NCBI GenBank assembly: GCA_021292105.1
Contig: CM037872.1
Coordinates: 6,187,291-6,251,290 of the forward strand
Direction of reading: 5' to 3'
DNA from: Anadara kagoshimensis
Lineage: Eukaryota; Mollusca; Bivalvia; Arcoida; Arcidae
DNA: 64,000 nt
The notes under the pieces were generated by a model, which worked only from the letters and a program-made list of their open reading frames with translations, did not search any database and had not been told where the DNA came from. Position 1 is the stretch's first letter. Every line of letters starts with the position of its first letter. A program made the translations under genes and the position numbers. Of this stretch, positions 44,004-54,769 are shown in pieces.

Positions 44004-44184
44004 AACATTGTTCAGTCTGTTTCAATCGTTTTTTAGTTGTAAGCATCGTCTGTAGCTGCCACAGTAGCTTAACTCTTTTTTCCAAATCTACAGAGGTGTC
44101 TTTAGCATGCATTAAGACACAGAACCTTGGTTTGAGTCTCATTTGAAAGACTCTTATAGTATTGATTTTTACAGCTCTAGTATA

Positions 44185-44290
44185 GGCAGGAGATGAAAAA
44201 CATCTCAGAAAATTTCCAAGTCCTGAGTGAGGTTCGAACCCATAACCCTTGGCTTGGAAAGCAAATGACTGTACCACTTGGCCATGTCCA
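44185..44290 (-). mobile_element. SINE family D, tRNA-like head
   Basis: The minus strand reads TGGCCAAGTGGTACAGTC (A-box) and GGGTTATGGGTTCGAACCTC (B-box), followed by GGACTTGGAAATTTTC. A single copy with an unusually well-preserved promoter. It could also be a tRNA pseudogene; no CCA or full cloverleaf was confirmed. Confidence 0.6.
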
Positions 44291-44609
44291 CCATTTTGTT
44301 TATAATACACCAGATATGTTTCTCACTCTAGGATATTTGTCCCAAGTGGGATTCAGATCTACAACAATGTGCACTGATCCACCATGTCAGACTAATTTTT
44401 ATATGGGTTTTATATAGTTATATGGACCTAAAAATGTGTTTTTCAAACAAAAAACAAATCGTAATGAATTTTACATGTATAATGATTAAGGTCCAAGTGT
44501 GTTTCTATGGTTACAAAGGTTGGTGTATAATAGCCGATATCTACAGGACTTATCAAACTTTTGACAAGACAAAAACAAATATTTCAAACATCTTTATATA
44601 GTACTGTTT

Positions 44610-44955
44610 AGTTGTTTAATTCTGCGGGGAATAAATTTTGCGGTTCAGACACCTGCACTTATTTACTGGTATAAAATTTTGTGATGCAGTGGACAGTGTT
44701 AACAATTTTCTGTAAGATTATTTAAGTCCGGAGCAACCGGCCTCACTTCCCTGGTGGAAGTTCACATGTCTAACCTGACTTGTCAGTTCCAAAGTTTTTA
44801 CTTTGCTTCTGGATTGTGATTCGGACATGGATTAATATGTTAATTTTTGATTAATGAATGCTACATAAAAATATTTACTTTGAATTTAATTTTGCGCTAT
44901 GAAGTCAAACCACAAATATAACAAAATTAAATCCCCAGTGAATAAAAGCAACAAT
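44610..44955. mobile_element. Dispersed repeat G, copy 2, with repeat H inserted
   Basis: Repeat G runs 44610-44735, is broken by about 140 bp of repeat H (44736-44880), and resumes at TTTAATTTTGCGCTATGAAG to 44955. The nesting shows H is younger than G. Confidence 0.7.
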
Positions 44956-45775
44956 ACAGTGATAGGAACCTTAAAAAGTATGTTTTCCTAACAAGAAAAA
45001 CAAATTCATAATAAGTATTTTTCATATATAATAAAAAATTAATAATATTTCAAATATCTATATCGTAAATTGCCATTAAAAACCTTTATTACTTATTTTC
45101 TTTATGCCTGAATAAATTAAAGGTTTATGACGGAAAGATGAACCCTAATGTCCTGTATATATGTATTGACAGATAGAATATCAAAAAATGTACGGGAATA
45201 TTAATTTCCTTTGATCGTCGTGACGGCGGAATGTCAACCTTCCATTGCTTCGCATAAATACAAAACATTCCCTTAGAGCAAAGTATTTAGTATTCTACTT
45301 TCTAATTTTAGTTTCTCATTTTGAGTTCATTATAAGAAATTATTAGAAAATCTTTGATGACAGAAAAAGATTCATTTTTCCCAGCGTGAGGACAAACACG
45401 ACTCTATCTGCTGAATGGACGGACTTCTTTGTCGTAATAATGGTATTCATCGTGCTCAGTAGGGATTTACAAAGAGAGATGGAACATAAAAGGCTTAGAA
45501 AATCTGGTTGGCACGGTAACAAATAACGAAGCTGGTGTTACAACCTCCATGTTGTCGCGTGTTATTACTAAAGTAATATTTCAATTATCTCGTAGCATTC
45601 TTGCGCTGCTAAGTAAAAGAAACAAAGAACAGGAAATGCATTCCCGGCAAGAAAATAACCATACGTAGCTACCGGTGTTTTTATGTCCAAATTTATAAAC
45701 AACAGGTGCCTAATAAGTTTTAGAGAAAAAGATCTTAATTATCTTAAAACAATGTTTTATTTCCGAGGAAAATGT
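44956..45775. other. Unique DNA, possible conserved noncoding segment
   Basis: 45200-45700 is the least AT-rich part of this region and has no repeat copies here. The minus strand is open for more than 40 codons at 45345-45475 without splice borders. No call is made. Confidence 0.35.
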
Positions 45776-45779
45776 AAAA

Positions 45780-46320
45780 AATGATTTTTTAAAACCTCAA
45801 TCATTTGTTTTTAATAAATGATTTCCGTAAAAATTGATGTATAATTCCCATTTTTACTTAAAATTTTGCCAAACAATGTAATTTTTTAGAAACCATAATT
45901 TAATTGTTTTATTTCTGTAAAAATGTAATTTTTTTTATTTTCAATGAAATATTTCCATAAAATATTCCCCTTTTACATAACATTTTGCCAAACAGTGTGA
46001 TTCTTTTGAAACCACATTCATGACATTTTGTTTTATTTCTAAAGAAATGTAAAAATGTAAATTTCATGTAAAATTTTGTCAAACAATGCAATTCTTTTGA
46101 AACCACATTTTGTTTTATTTCTAAAGAAATGTAAAAATGTAAATTTTCATGTAAATTTTGCCAAACAATGTGATCCTTTAAAACCACATTTTGTTTTATT
46201 TCTAAAGAAATCATTTGGTCTTTAATAAATTAACACCGTAACCTATTTTTTGGAAAAAAATTGATGTAAAATTTCCATTTTAGGTAAAATTTTAAAATTA
46301 TGTAATTTTCTCAAATTAAA
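45780..46320. repeat. Diverged tandem array, units about 80-115 bp
   Basis: ATTTTGCCAAACAATGTGAT, CTTTTGAAACCACATT and TTGTTTTATTTCTAAAGAAA recur five to six times. The 101-codon minus frame is a by-product of the repeat. Confidence 0.8.
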
Positions 46321-46329
46321 CCATATCTG

Positions 46330-46764
46330 TTTTATTTGTGAAGAAATTCAAAAATGTGATTCTACTTTTAATATAAAGCCTCATGCAATCATTCAATTTT
46401 GATAAAATATTACTAAAAATTAATGTAAAATTTCTATTTCTGGTAAAGAAAAAATCGAAATAATGTACCGATAATTGTTTACAAACCATAGATTGATAAA
46501 ATAATATTCATTTTCATAAAGGACAATATTGAATGCTTGTCAATCATTTATAATATTAATTTGATAACAAGCATCAGCTTACATTAGCTAGGTTATTCAC
46601 CTTTATGGATGATCTCCTAAAAATTCATAAAACAGCATTGTTTTGAAAAAATTTAAAGATTTATAAATGCCGGTTAAGAACTCCATGAGGTACACATTTT
46701 GCACATGAAGTTTTATTCAATAATTAGGTTAAATTATAAATGCATGCACAGTAAATACTGTCAA
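46330..46764. other. AT-rich DNA, no feature
   Basis: No exon or repeat copy recognised. Confidence 0.4.
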
Positions 46765-47090
46765 ACCACTTTATATCCAGTGGTTTTGTTACACTTTTTA
46801 AAAACTTTCTTCTGTCTTCTGAATTTTTGAAAATTTGAAGTTCTAAAATACAGCAAACTGCATAATAAGTTAAAACCATGTCTGCAGTAGCTTAGGATCC
46901 TAATTTCATTTCAAAGATATTATTTTGTAACAATATTTAACGTTTTGTGGGTAACGACAGCTAGATTGAATTTCCTAGTATATAACTGATGTTTTGGGAA
47001 TTTTAATGGCCACATTGGGGGATTTTAGTCGTTTTTCTCCAGGGGAAACTACTTTTATTTGGTAGTATTTTAAGGCAAACAAAATTACAG
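46765..47090 (+). repeat. Dispersed repeat F, copy 2
   Basis: Matches 27505-27835 from GTGGTTTTGTTACA to GGCAAACAAAATTA with scattered substitutions. Confidence 0.7.
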
Positions 47091-47271
47091 ACATCGGCGA
47101 TTACTTATTTCAGCATTCTACTTTAAAGAAGGAATCCAGTTTTATTTTTGCTAGGTTGCACCAACTGTTTGTGTGCACATGGAGTCACTTACCTAATACA
47201 TGTATACTTATAGTTTTAGCAGATCTCTATTTTAGCAAAAAAGCAAGACCGCGGAAAGTGCTAAAATAAAA

Positions 47272-47895
47272 TTGTCACTAAAATTTCTCATACTTCAGAA
47301 TTACAGTAGCTTCTTTAGTCTTCACAAAAAACTGATAAAGACTGATATCAGCCATTATACACCAACCTTTGTAACCATGGAAACAGACTTTTACCATGAT
47401 CCTAGCAACACCTCGTCCAAATCTGATAATAAAATCTTAAGAATCAATCTATACTCCAGAATTACTTTCGTTTGTCCTAACAAACATCTGTTAAAGACTG
47501 CAGATATCACCCATTATACACCAACCTTTGTAACCATGGAAACAGATTTGAACCTTAACCTCAGCAACACTTTCAGCCATTATGAATCTGATAATAAAAT
47601 CTTAAGAATCAATTTATACTCTAGAATTACTTTCGTTAGTCCTAACAAAAGTCTGTTGAATACTGTAGATATCACCCATTATACACCAACCTTTGTAACC
47701 ATGGGAACAGACTTGAACCTTGACCCTAGCAACACTTTCAGCCATTATGAATCTAATAATAAAATCTTAAGAATCAATTTATACATCAGAATTACCTTCA
47801 TTAGTCTTGACAAAAGTCTGATGAAGCTTGTCTGCAGATTTCTTATAATGAAGTATATGTCAATTATAACAAGACATCTTTTTATTCATTATTAA
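47272..47895 (+). repeat. Three tandem units (159 and 165 bp spacing) giving a 207-codon open frame
   Basis: CATTATACACCAACCTTTGT starts at 47353, 47512 and 47677. Unit lengths are multiples of three, so one frame stays open through all units and gives a repeated 53-55-residue peptide (THYTPTFVTMETD..KILRINLYSRITF). Between units most substitutions change the residue and synonymous changes are a minority, which argues against purifying selection. No splice borders or signal peptide were identified. I call it a noncoding tandem repeat with a fortuitous frame. Each unit contains an X-box-like GTAACCATGGRAAC. Confidence 0.75.
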
Positions 47896-48627
47896 TTCCA
47901 TTCTTCATGAAAATTCTCTACGTTCGTAAATAACAAAAATAGAAGATTTATTGTCTTATATATATATATAATTTTTATACATGTATATAATACTGAAGTC
48001 CAAAATATGGAGCATACTTGCCTACCATTTCTTGAGACTAGGAGTATTTTTGGGTAAATTTCGATTGTTAAGTTTTACAAAATCAGTCGTAAGGATTCCC
48101 ATATTTGACTTGGCAAAACATGGATAATCTATATAATACTCTGGTTTTAAATTTTGATTCCATTGTTTCTGTCCTCATTTAATTTGCAGCTAAAGATCAT
48201 GATTGGCAGCTAAAGATTGTCATTTTTATGACCATGGCCTTAAGAAGCCATTTTTAAACAAATGTACAACACTGGATCCCCGTCTTGCAAATTTGAACAG
48301 TATTTACACATTGCCCTTTGCTCAAACTGAATTGGAGGAAGTTGCCATTTCTTTTTTTAGTCGTAAGTTTTAACTGGTAATTATAAGGTCCTAATTTTAA
48401 CTTCAAAATCTTACAACTTAGGCCAAAATCATTAGGATAGGAAAGTATGCTAACCCAAGGGTTAGATTTTTTCTATCTTCAATCAATAACACAAATGTTT
48501 GGCTTTTAATATTTGCTAAGGCACGAATGTCATACACGTTATACACCCAGGATTGTCCAGGCCATCCCAGATTTTGAACCATTTTATAATTCTGAATTAC
48601 TGACAAATGCCACAAACACTTACTTAC
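47896..48627. other. AT-rich intron-like DNA
   Basis: A TA microsatellite lies at about 47961-47972. No repeat copies recognised. Confidence 0.35.
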
Positions 48628-48663
48628 AAACAAGATGGCTTCTTTATAGCGATCAGTCAACAA
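48628..48663 (-). CDS. Weak candidate microexon (36 bp)
   Basis: The minus strand has acceptor TTTAATTGACATGCAG, a 36-nt open segment (LLTDRYKEAILF, phase 0 to 0), then a very good donor TTT|GTAAGTAAG. Its phase does not fit directly after the exon at 57170-57261, so at least one further exon would be needed between them. It may be chance. Confidence 0.2.
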
Positions 48664-48704
48664 CTGCATGTCAATTAAAGTGCATGTTTATGTTATGTAC
48701 TAAT

Positions 48705-48718
48705 GTTACCATGGTTAC
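48705..48718 (-). promoter_or_regulatory. RFX X-box-like word
   Basis: The minus strand reads GTAACCATGGTAAC, matching GTHNYYATRRNAAC. Isolated copy, role unknown. Confidence 0.3.
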
Positions 48719-48831
48719 ACAAGTGCAAATTTTAACCATTGACTTTGCACTTTTAATTATTTCAGGTTGTTAAAATTAGCAGCATTGTGAAAAAAAAACA
48801 ACATGGACATATTTTACAAATACTAGAACAA

Positions 48832-49090
48832 GTGTATCACTGAAATTGTCTCTTGAGAGCCAAATAAACCTCTCTTCCCCCCCCCCCCCTCCCTCCTGCG
48901 TCCAACATCTACAAAGGTCTTTAATGTTTTCAAACGAACTTTCCTTTTCTGATATGACCTTTGTTCAAGGTCATGACACACTTTGGACCATAAAGTTTAT
49001 GAGATATGGCAGTGACATGATTTTACACAGACAGACAGACAGAAGGGACAGACGTGGTGATTCCTATATTCCACCCTCAAACTTGTTTTG
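48832..49090 (+). mobile_element. Short Helentron-associated-like element with (CAGA)n, copy 2
   Basis: Blocks in the same order as 16335-16580: TGTCTCTTGAGAGCC, a poly-C tract (48886-48896), CATCTACAAAGGTCTTTAAT, TGACCTTTGTTCAAGGTCAT, ATGAGATATGGCAGTGACAT, (CAGA)n at 49027-49041, GGTGATTCCTATATTCCACC. The start CTAGAACAAGTG is loosely like the ACAAGAG start of the longer elements. Confidence 0.7.
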
Positions 49091-49438
49091 ATTTTGTGGT
49101 TCACAATTTTAGTTACCGTTTGGCAATAAATCAAGAAAAATTCTATAAAAAATTCTAAAAACAAAAAATTAGACTTTTGTATTTCAAAATATAAGTAATG
49201 ATTTTTTTTTTTCAAGCTTCCTGAATCGGCAGCATTGAGGAATCACAGTCATTTTTTCAATCAGTTTTTTTAGGATTATAAGTTAGTTTTGCATTAAATT
49301 GAGGAAACTTTTAAAGGAAATCATTGATAGAATTAGGGAGTTGGATAATTAAAACACTGTGGCAATATGTGGGAGTTATGGAACATAATGGTTATTCAAT
49401 TTTTATTGTGTGTTATCTTTTTGATAAGGAGAAAAAGT
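49091..49438. other. AT-rich DNA, no feature
   Basis: No exon or repeat copy recognised apart from short A and T runs. Confidence 0.4.
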
Positions 49439-49602
49439 CAGTCAAACCTGTCTATAAAGGCCATCCATGAGAACCAGTAAAAGTGGCCTTTATAGGCAGG
49501 TGGCCTTTATATACAGGTTCAAATTATATGGATAAAGATCAATTGGGATACAATTCCAATGTTCTTTATAAACAGGTGGCCTTTAAGACACGTTGGACTG
49601 TA
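49439..49602. mobile_element. MITE CAGTCAAACNTGTCTATAAAGG, copy 2 (best preserved)
   Basis: Left end CAGTCAAACCTGTCTATAAA, right end TTTAAGACACGTTGGACTG, TA at the right border. AAAGTGGCCTTTATAGGCAG and GTGGCCTTTATATACAGG give internal repeats. Confidence 0.85.
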
Positions 49603-49669
49603 TATAAAACAAGAGTACTTAAACGTATTCTCATAATTTTGAGGGGTATTGATAGCCAATTTATATAAA

Positions 49670-49790
49670 GTGTGGTGGTTTTTTCCAAACACTCTGGTTT
49701 CTTTCACATCCCAGAACTGACTATTTGGATATAAGTGAAAGAATCTTGACTGGGGAAAACACCATTACTCCATTCCACTTATAGTCTTGA
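49670..49790 (+). mobile_element. SINE family C tail half
   Basis: GTGGTGGTTTTTTCCAAACA, CATCCCAGAACTGAC and AAGTGAAAGAATCTTGACTG match family C. Head missing. Confidence 0.7.
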
Positions 49791-50514
49791 ATTTTCTGGA
49801 AGACATTTAAAACAACTTGAACTGTTTCAATATCTATAGGTCAGCTGAGTACATAATAAATTTTTAGAAAAAAAATCATTTTGATTTTGCCATTTCAATT
49901 AAATTAAAAAACTTAATTCACAAAAAAATTGAGTGCATTTAATTACTTTGTCATATTTCATTTCACATTTTGATATGTAGTTCATCCTCGTGTACCCTGG
50001 TGCAAAACCAAAGAAATAAATTTTCCAGAAACAGCGATGATAATCCGAGAATTTATAGCCGTTAGCATTATGATTATCACGACGAAGTTGTCCATCATAA
50101 TTTTTTTCTTTATTTCTTTATTACTGTCCTCGTTTACTGCAGGCATTGACAATGTCTTTCAAGAACTATTACATTTCTGATTAATCTTCGATAGAACCAG
50201 ATGTGATCAGTCAAAATAATAAAAATGGTATCATATTTTATGATAGTCGTGCTTTAAAGGTTAATGACAGCACTCTATCTTAGCTTTTCTAGACAGCACT
50301 TTTCTTCACCCGTACCTGAGCAAATTACAGGTAAATTAAATTTATTTGTTCATCTGTTTTAAAATATGTAATGCCTAATCTATTGACTGGGCATTCAGAA
50401 ATTCCAGAGTTTCATTTTTATGTTTTCGCATAAATTTGTGAGAATAGCCATTTTAACGCAAAAGGTGGCTGAGCTGTTTGAATATGTAATGCATTATCTA
50501 CTTGACCACTATAA
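49791..50514. other. Unique DNA
   Basis: 50000-50330 is mildly less AT-rich. A splice-like GCTCAG|GTACGG occurs on the minus strand near 50320 without an open exon. Nothing called. Confidence 0.35.
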
Positions 50515-50850
50515 AACTCAGTGGTAGAGTGCTCATTTTGTTTGTGGGAGGTCATTGGTTTGAACTCTGTCCAGATCTGACCAAGACATGAAAATAGATA
50601 GTGACTGTTCCTACGCCAAGTACTCAGCATTTAGAAATGAAAGTCACAGGGTCCTTCAGGAGAGAATGTAAAAACCAATGCTCCATGTTACAGCAGATGT
50701 GGCATGTTAAAGAACCCTCCCTACACATTGCTCTATGCGCAAATTCAAATTCAAAATTTCTGGCATTTCACCTTCAGCTGGTGAGGTCTCAATATAAGTG
50801 AAAAATTTCTTCTGACTAGGACGTAAAATCCCATTCAATCAATCAAGCAT
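50515..50850 (+). mobile_element. SINE family A, subfamily A2, with head
   Basis: The head CTCAGTGGTAGAGTGCTC and B-box GGTTTGAACTCTG show A2 has the same tRNA-derived head as A1. The 3' part carries the A2 block ATGCTCCATGTTACAGCAG and the terminus CCCATTCAATCAATCAAG. Confidence 0.9.
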
Positions 50851-51413
50851 TTTTTGCTGAAATTGGGTATTTTGGGCTTTGTTTCATATTCAGATAAATT
50901 TATGAAAGTAAACAGAAACAAAAGTAAGACTTAATGTAATTTGAGAAAATTGAGCTTTTGTTTTTATTTGCATCTATCATGAGGGTACTAAGGTGCGAAT
51001 GGTAGATATATCTAATTTAATTTGCTCATACATCTGTTTTGAATAGGTAATGCATAATCAACTGTAAATCAGAAAATTTTCGCATACATACATTTGGGAG
51101 AGAAAGAAGACGCCAAAATTAAACTTACCGTACTGTAAACTGTGAAATGTCGACATTACTTTTATTGTCCCATTAAATGACATGACGAGGAAGTTAGATT
51201 TAATCTATTTGCTTATCCATTTTAGTAGCATGGTAATGCATTATATCTTCTGTAAATTGGGAAATCTTCATGTTAATTTTATTTTCACATAAAATTGTGA
51301 GAGGAACAATATGCTAAAATTTATTATTATTTTAATTATTTGCACAACTGTTTGAAGATAAAATGCATCATCAACTGTTAACTGGTAAATTAATTAATGC
51401 TGTTCTTCGCATA
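50851..51413. other. Degenerate repeat with two to three copies of about 130-200 bp
   Basis: ATGCATAATCAACTGTAAAT and related ATGCATTATATCTTCTGTAA, ATGCATCATCAACTGTTAAC recur, each followed by TTTTCGCATA(A/C)A-like words. An old tandem repeat without coding content. Confidence 0.5.
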
Positions 51414-51623
51414 AATTCATGGATCTCTGGCCACACCCAAAGTGTTCCGACAAAGGGTCGGCATGCTTGATTAACAAGCAAAAAGAATGAAAACTCGGCC
51501 TGAATTGTGCCGTTTTATGAAGTCACTGACACTAGTGTGTTATAAGTTGCCATGACGCTGCTTTGGTACTGTGATGGCGGTCAGTGTTGGAACATAATAG
51601 GCATGGCCGGTGATACGTCAATT
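51414..51623. mobile_element. MITE AATTGATGKATCG, copy 3
   Basis: Diverged left end (AATTCATGGATCTCTGGCC), well-preserved right end GGCCGGTGATACGTCAATT and interior CTGACACTAGTG, GGTACTGTGATGGCGG. Length 210 bp as in copy 1. Confidence 0.8.
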
Positions 51624-51792
51624 CTTGCAAAAATATAATAAGTAATGAGTATTATACATTTGCACTAGCATCACCTTAACATGAAGCAAAAAAAATATAT
51701 GTGGATATCTTGAAATATGAATCTTATAAAAATTTTCCCAATTTTGAGCATTCTAACCTAATTTTGATAAACAAAGTCACAGACAAAGTAAC

Positions 51793-52025
51793 TAGAACTG
51801 TCTCTTGAGAGCTAAATGCCCCTCCTTTCCCAAAAATCTACAAAGTTTAAATGTTTTGACACAATCTTGACCTTTCTGATATGACCTTAGTTCAAGGTCA
51901 TGAACACGTTTGGACCTGTGAAGTTTTTGACAGTTGTACAAAACAATTATGAGATTTGGCGAGGACATGGTTTTATATTGACAGACAGACATAGTGATTC
52001 CTATAATACTAGTTTGCGAGGTTTA
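51793..52025 (+). mobile_element. Short Helentron-associated-like element, copy 3
   Basis: CTAGAACTGTCTCTTGAGAG, TGACCTTAGTTCAAGGTCAT, AATTATGAGATTTGGCGAGG, a short GACAGACAGAC run and GTGATTCCTATAATAC keep the same order as at 48832 and 16335. Confidence 0.7.
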
Positions 52026-52090
52026 TAGAATTTGATCTAACTATTACTGTCATTAATAGTTTATTGGTCTACTGCCAATTTCTGGAAGAG

Positions 52091-52253
52091 ACAGATGAAC
52101 CTGCCTAAAAAGTCACCTCTAGACCATCTAGTTTTAAAAGCCGAAAAATTGCTTCTTACTCATGTTTTTTAACCTGTATATAAGGGTCACCTGCTAATAA
52201 AGGCCACTTTTAAAGGCTTTCTTAGGCGGCTTTATAGACAAGTTTGACTTTAA
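52091..52253. mobile_element. MITE CAGTCAAACNTGTCTATAAAGG, copy 3 (inverse, diverged)
   Basis: The right part AAAGGCCACTTTTAAAGGC..CTTTATAGACAAGTTTGACT is clear; the left end is degraded. Confidence 0.75.
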
Positions 52254-52800
52254 TTATCACTGTCATTATTATACTTTAGCAGTATATTGCTGATTTCTGG
52301 AAGAGACAAATCATGGAACCTCAAAATACATTAATTGTTATAGTTGAGAAAATAAAAGCATTTTTCTGACAAACATCAAACAACATCGCTACAATTAGAT
52401 TAAGATATATCCCACAATTCCATTAATTTCCGGTGTTGTCATTTCAAATCTATCTTACCATAAGATGTGTAACATTAATCCTAGATTCCGATTATTTTCC
52501 GCGCAGCAAAGAAAACCGGTGACTTTGACTAGTTACCTAGTTATGGCCATTTTCTAACTAAATCCGTATTCATTAAACTGCCACATTGAAAAACCCTTTT
52601 AGATAAAAGTGGATTTAACAACATTACAGCTTGATGGAAAAAATTGTGTGTTGGCGGTATACCGAAATGTTGATGATGCGACAGACCTTGTAGAGACGGA
52701 TTGACAGGGAATGCATCGATTGTCTCTCCGTGTCCAATTTATTTATAAAGAAATCCCTAGTTGTTAGTGATGGGAATATGGTTAGGTTTCCATAATCGGT
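52254..52800. other. Unique, less AT-rich island
   Basis: 52370-52770 has no repeat copies here and mixed composition. No exon with both borders was found. It could be conserved noncoding DNA. Confidence 0.35.
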
Positions 52801-52805
52801 GACAG

Positions 52806-53080
52806 TGATTTTGTTTGCCTAAAATTACTACCCAATAAAGGTTGTTTCCCCTGATAAACATTGACTAAAATTTTCCAATTTCATCACTAAAATTAAAAAA
52901 AAACAAAAACCAGTGATATACTAGCAAATTAAATCTAGTGGTCTTTTTCTACAAAATGTTAGATGTCATAACAATTGAACATCTTTGCAATGTGGATCCT
53001 AAGCTATTGCAAGTATGCCATAAAACAGTTTGCTGTTTTTCAGAACTCTTAAAGTTCTTTAAAATACAAAAATACAGTAA
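52806..53080 (-). repeat. Dispersed repeat F, copy 3 (inverse)
   Basis: ATTTTGTTTGCCTAAAATTA, GTTTCCCCTGATAAAC, ATATACTAGCAAATTAAATC and GTTTGCTG..TTCAGAACT are the complements of anchors in copies 1 and 2. Confidence 0.7.
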
Positions 53081-53264
53081 AAGTGTAAAATTCAAAATAG
53101 TTAAACTCGGTGTTTACAATTAGGAATAATAATAAGTTTACTGCTATAGCGAATGTATAAATTTTAGAACTCTGATAATCAAAGTGAAAAAGTCAAACTA
53201 GACGCATTTTTCCCATTTTTGATGTTTTTTTATTAATTAAAAGTACTCAAAATTAGACTTTTTG

Positions 53265-53635
53265 CAGGGATTTATCAGGGTTTTTCGGGAAAAAGTCCTA
53301 AACTAAAAATTGGGAAAAACTATCAACTTTTTGCTCATTTTAGGAAAACTTCGTCATCGTGTCAGAAGTGGGTTTACTCACGACCTCGGAAACCTTTGAT
53401 GCAGAAGTGGTATTTTCATCTTGCTTTGCAGATGTTGTTTTAAAATAATCTAGAATCTTTTACTTGATTTTGCTGATTTGGGGTGTTTCACAAAATTTAC
53501 TTTCGTTTTTGTTTAAATACAACACAATTTTCTAATTGGGAATTTTCTCAGCCGATTTTGGGAAAAAATCAAAAGTTTTTTCAAATGGGAATGGGGCCGA
53601 ATTTCGACCCTAAATAGGCCCTTGATGAATCCCTG
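53265..53635. mobile_element. TIR element, hAT-like ends CAGGGATTYATCA
   Basis: Left end CAGGGATTTATCAGGG, right end CCCTTGATGAATCCCTG. The GC-richer interior at 53340-53450 is open on both strands for about 30 codons and has splice-like borders, but it belongs to the element. Noncoding as it stands, 371 bp; hAT assignment rests on the ends. Confidence 0.75.
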
Positions 53636-54189
53636 CTTTGTATGGAAAGTTGGAAACTGTACCAAATTGAAACACTTAATGATGAAAAAGTACCTATAAA
53701 TGGCAACTTTGAACACTCAAAATGTACCGATCTGGACAAATAAATAAATTTGATTGGTCAGCCTACTGTAATGACCAGACAGTAAGTTATTGGATAATTG
53801 CCTGGAGGCTGTACAAGGTTTGTTTGACGGTGACTTGAGTAATTAACCTTATGTAAAATATAGCCGAAAGTATAATTTTGAAATACCAGAAAATATTTGG
53901 GTTTTATTTGATTTCTAATATCACTACAATGTTTTGTAACAAGAGGACTAATAATTTTCATTTTTATCATAAAATAACAGTTTCACTTGTACTAATTGTA
54001 ATTTTATTTCTTTACCAAGGTTAAAAAAATGTTAACGGCCAAGGACATTACTCATTTCTTTAGTCAGAATTGGGTCATTCATTAAATTCTGTCATAACAA
54101 CTCATAACGTTTGTGATCCTTGTTCCCTGAGGCAGCCATTGTTCAAAAAGAATTACAAAAAAACTTAAAAAGATTTCCAGCATTTCTTT
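53636..54189. other. AT-rich DNA, no feature
   Basis: No exon or repeat copy recognised. Confidence 0.4.
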
Positions 54190-54500
54190 ACCCTTGATAA
54201 TGAAGTCTCAAATTACCCTCTGTCACAAAAGCTATACTCTTGATGACAAAGATTTTTACATCCAAATATTATTAACCCTCGACAACAAAGGTTTTTATAT
54301 CAAATATACCCTCAAACACACTAAGATTTTTACATCCAAATATACCCTGAAAACAAATGTTTTTACATCCAATATTACCCTCAAACACAAAGGTTTTTAC
54401 ATCCAATATTACCCTCAAACACAAAGGTTTTTACATCCAATATACTCTCAAACACTAAGATTTTTCATCAAGTTATTCTCAAACTAACAAAGGTTTTTTA
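54190..54500. repeat. About 33-bp tandem array (8-9 units)
   Basis: Units of the form ACCCTCAAACACAAAGGTTTTTACATCCAATATT; the central two are almost identical and outer units diverge. The 97-codon frame is a by-product of 33 being a multiple of three. Confidence 0.9.
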
Positions 54501-54769
54501 ATGAAAAGAGTCGACAATGTGTTGGTTTTCACAACAATAGCCAGAATTCTGTCTTGTATAGCACAAAGCGATAAAACAAATCTATAAAAAAGACATATTA
54601 TTTTTTTTGAATTATTTTTTTAAAATTAATTATGAAATCTGAATCTCATTTCAACAAAAGAGACATATTTTTTGTTTGTTTTTTAATCTAAAGGTTGTTT
54701 GTCTGTGCAAAGTACTAATACGATAACAACATCACAAGAAATTACATCCAGTGTTATATATGATAGAAT

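Noticed and set aside
44185-44290. Functional tRNA gene
   Set aside because: A- and B-box words are good, but a complete cloverleaf was not confirmed and SINE-like sequence follows the head; treated as SINE family D.
47272-47895. 207-codon plus-strand frame as a gene
   Set aside because: It follows three tandem DNA units whose lengths are multiples of three; differences between units are mostly residue-changing and no splice borders, promoter or homologous domain were seen.
53340-53450. Exon candidates on both strands (for example minus 53382-53449, in matching phase)
   Set aside because: The segment is the interior of a TIR element (53265-53635), and the minus acceptor lacks a pyrimidine tract.
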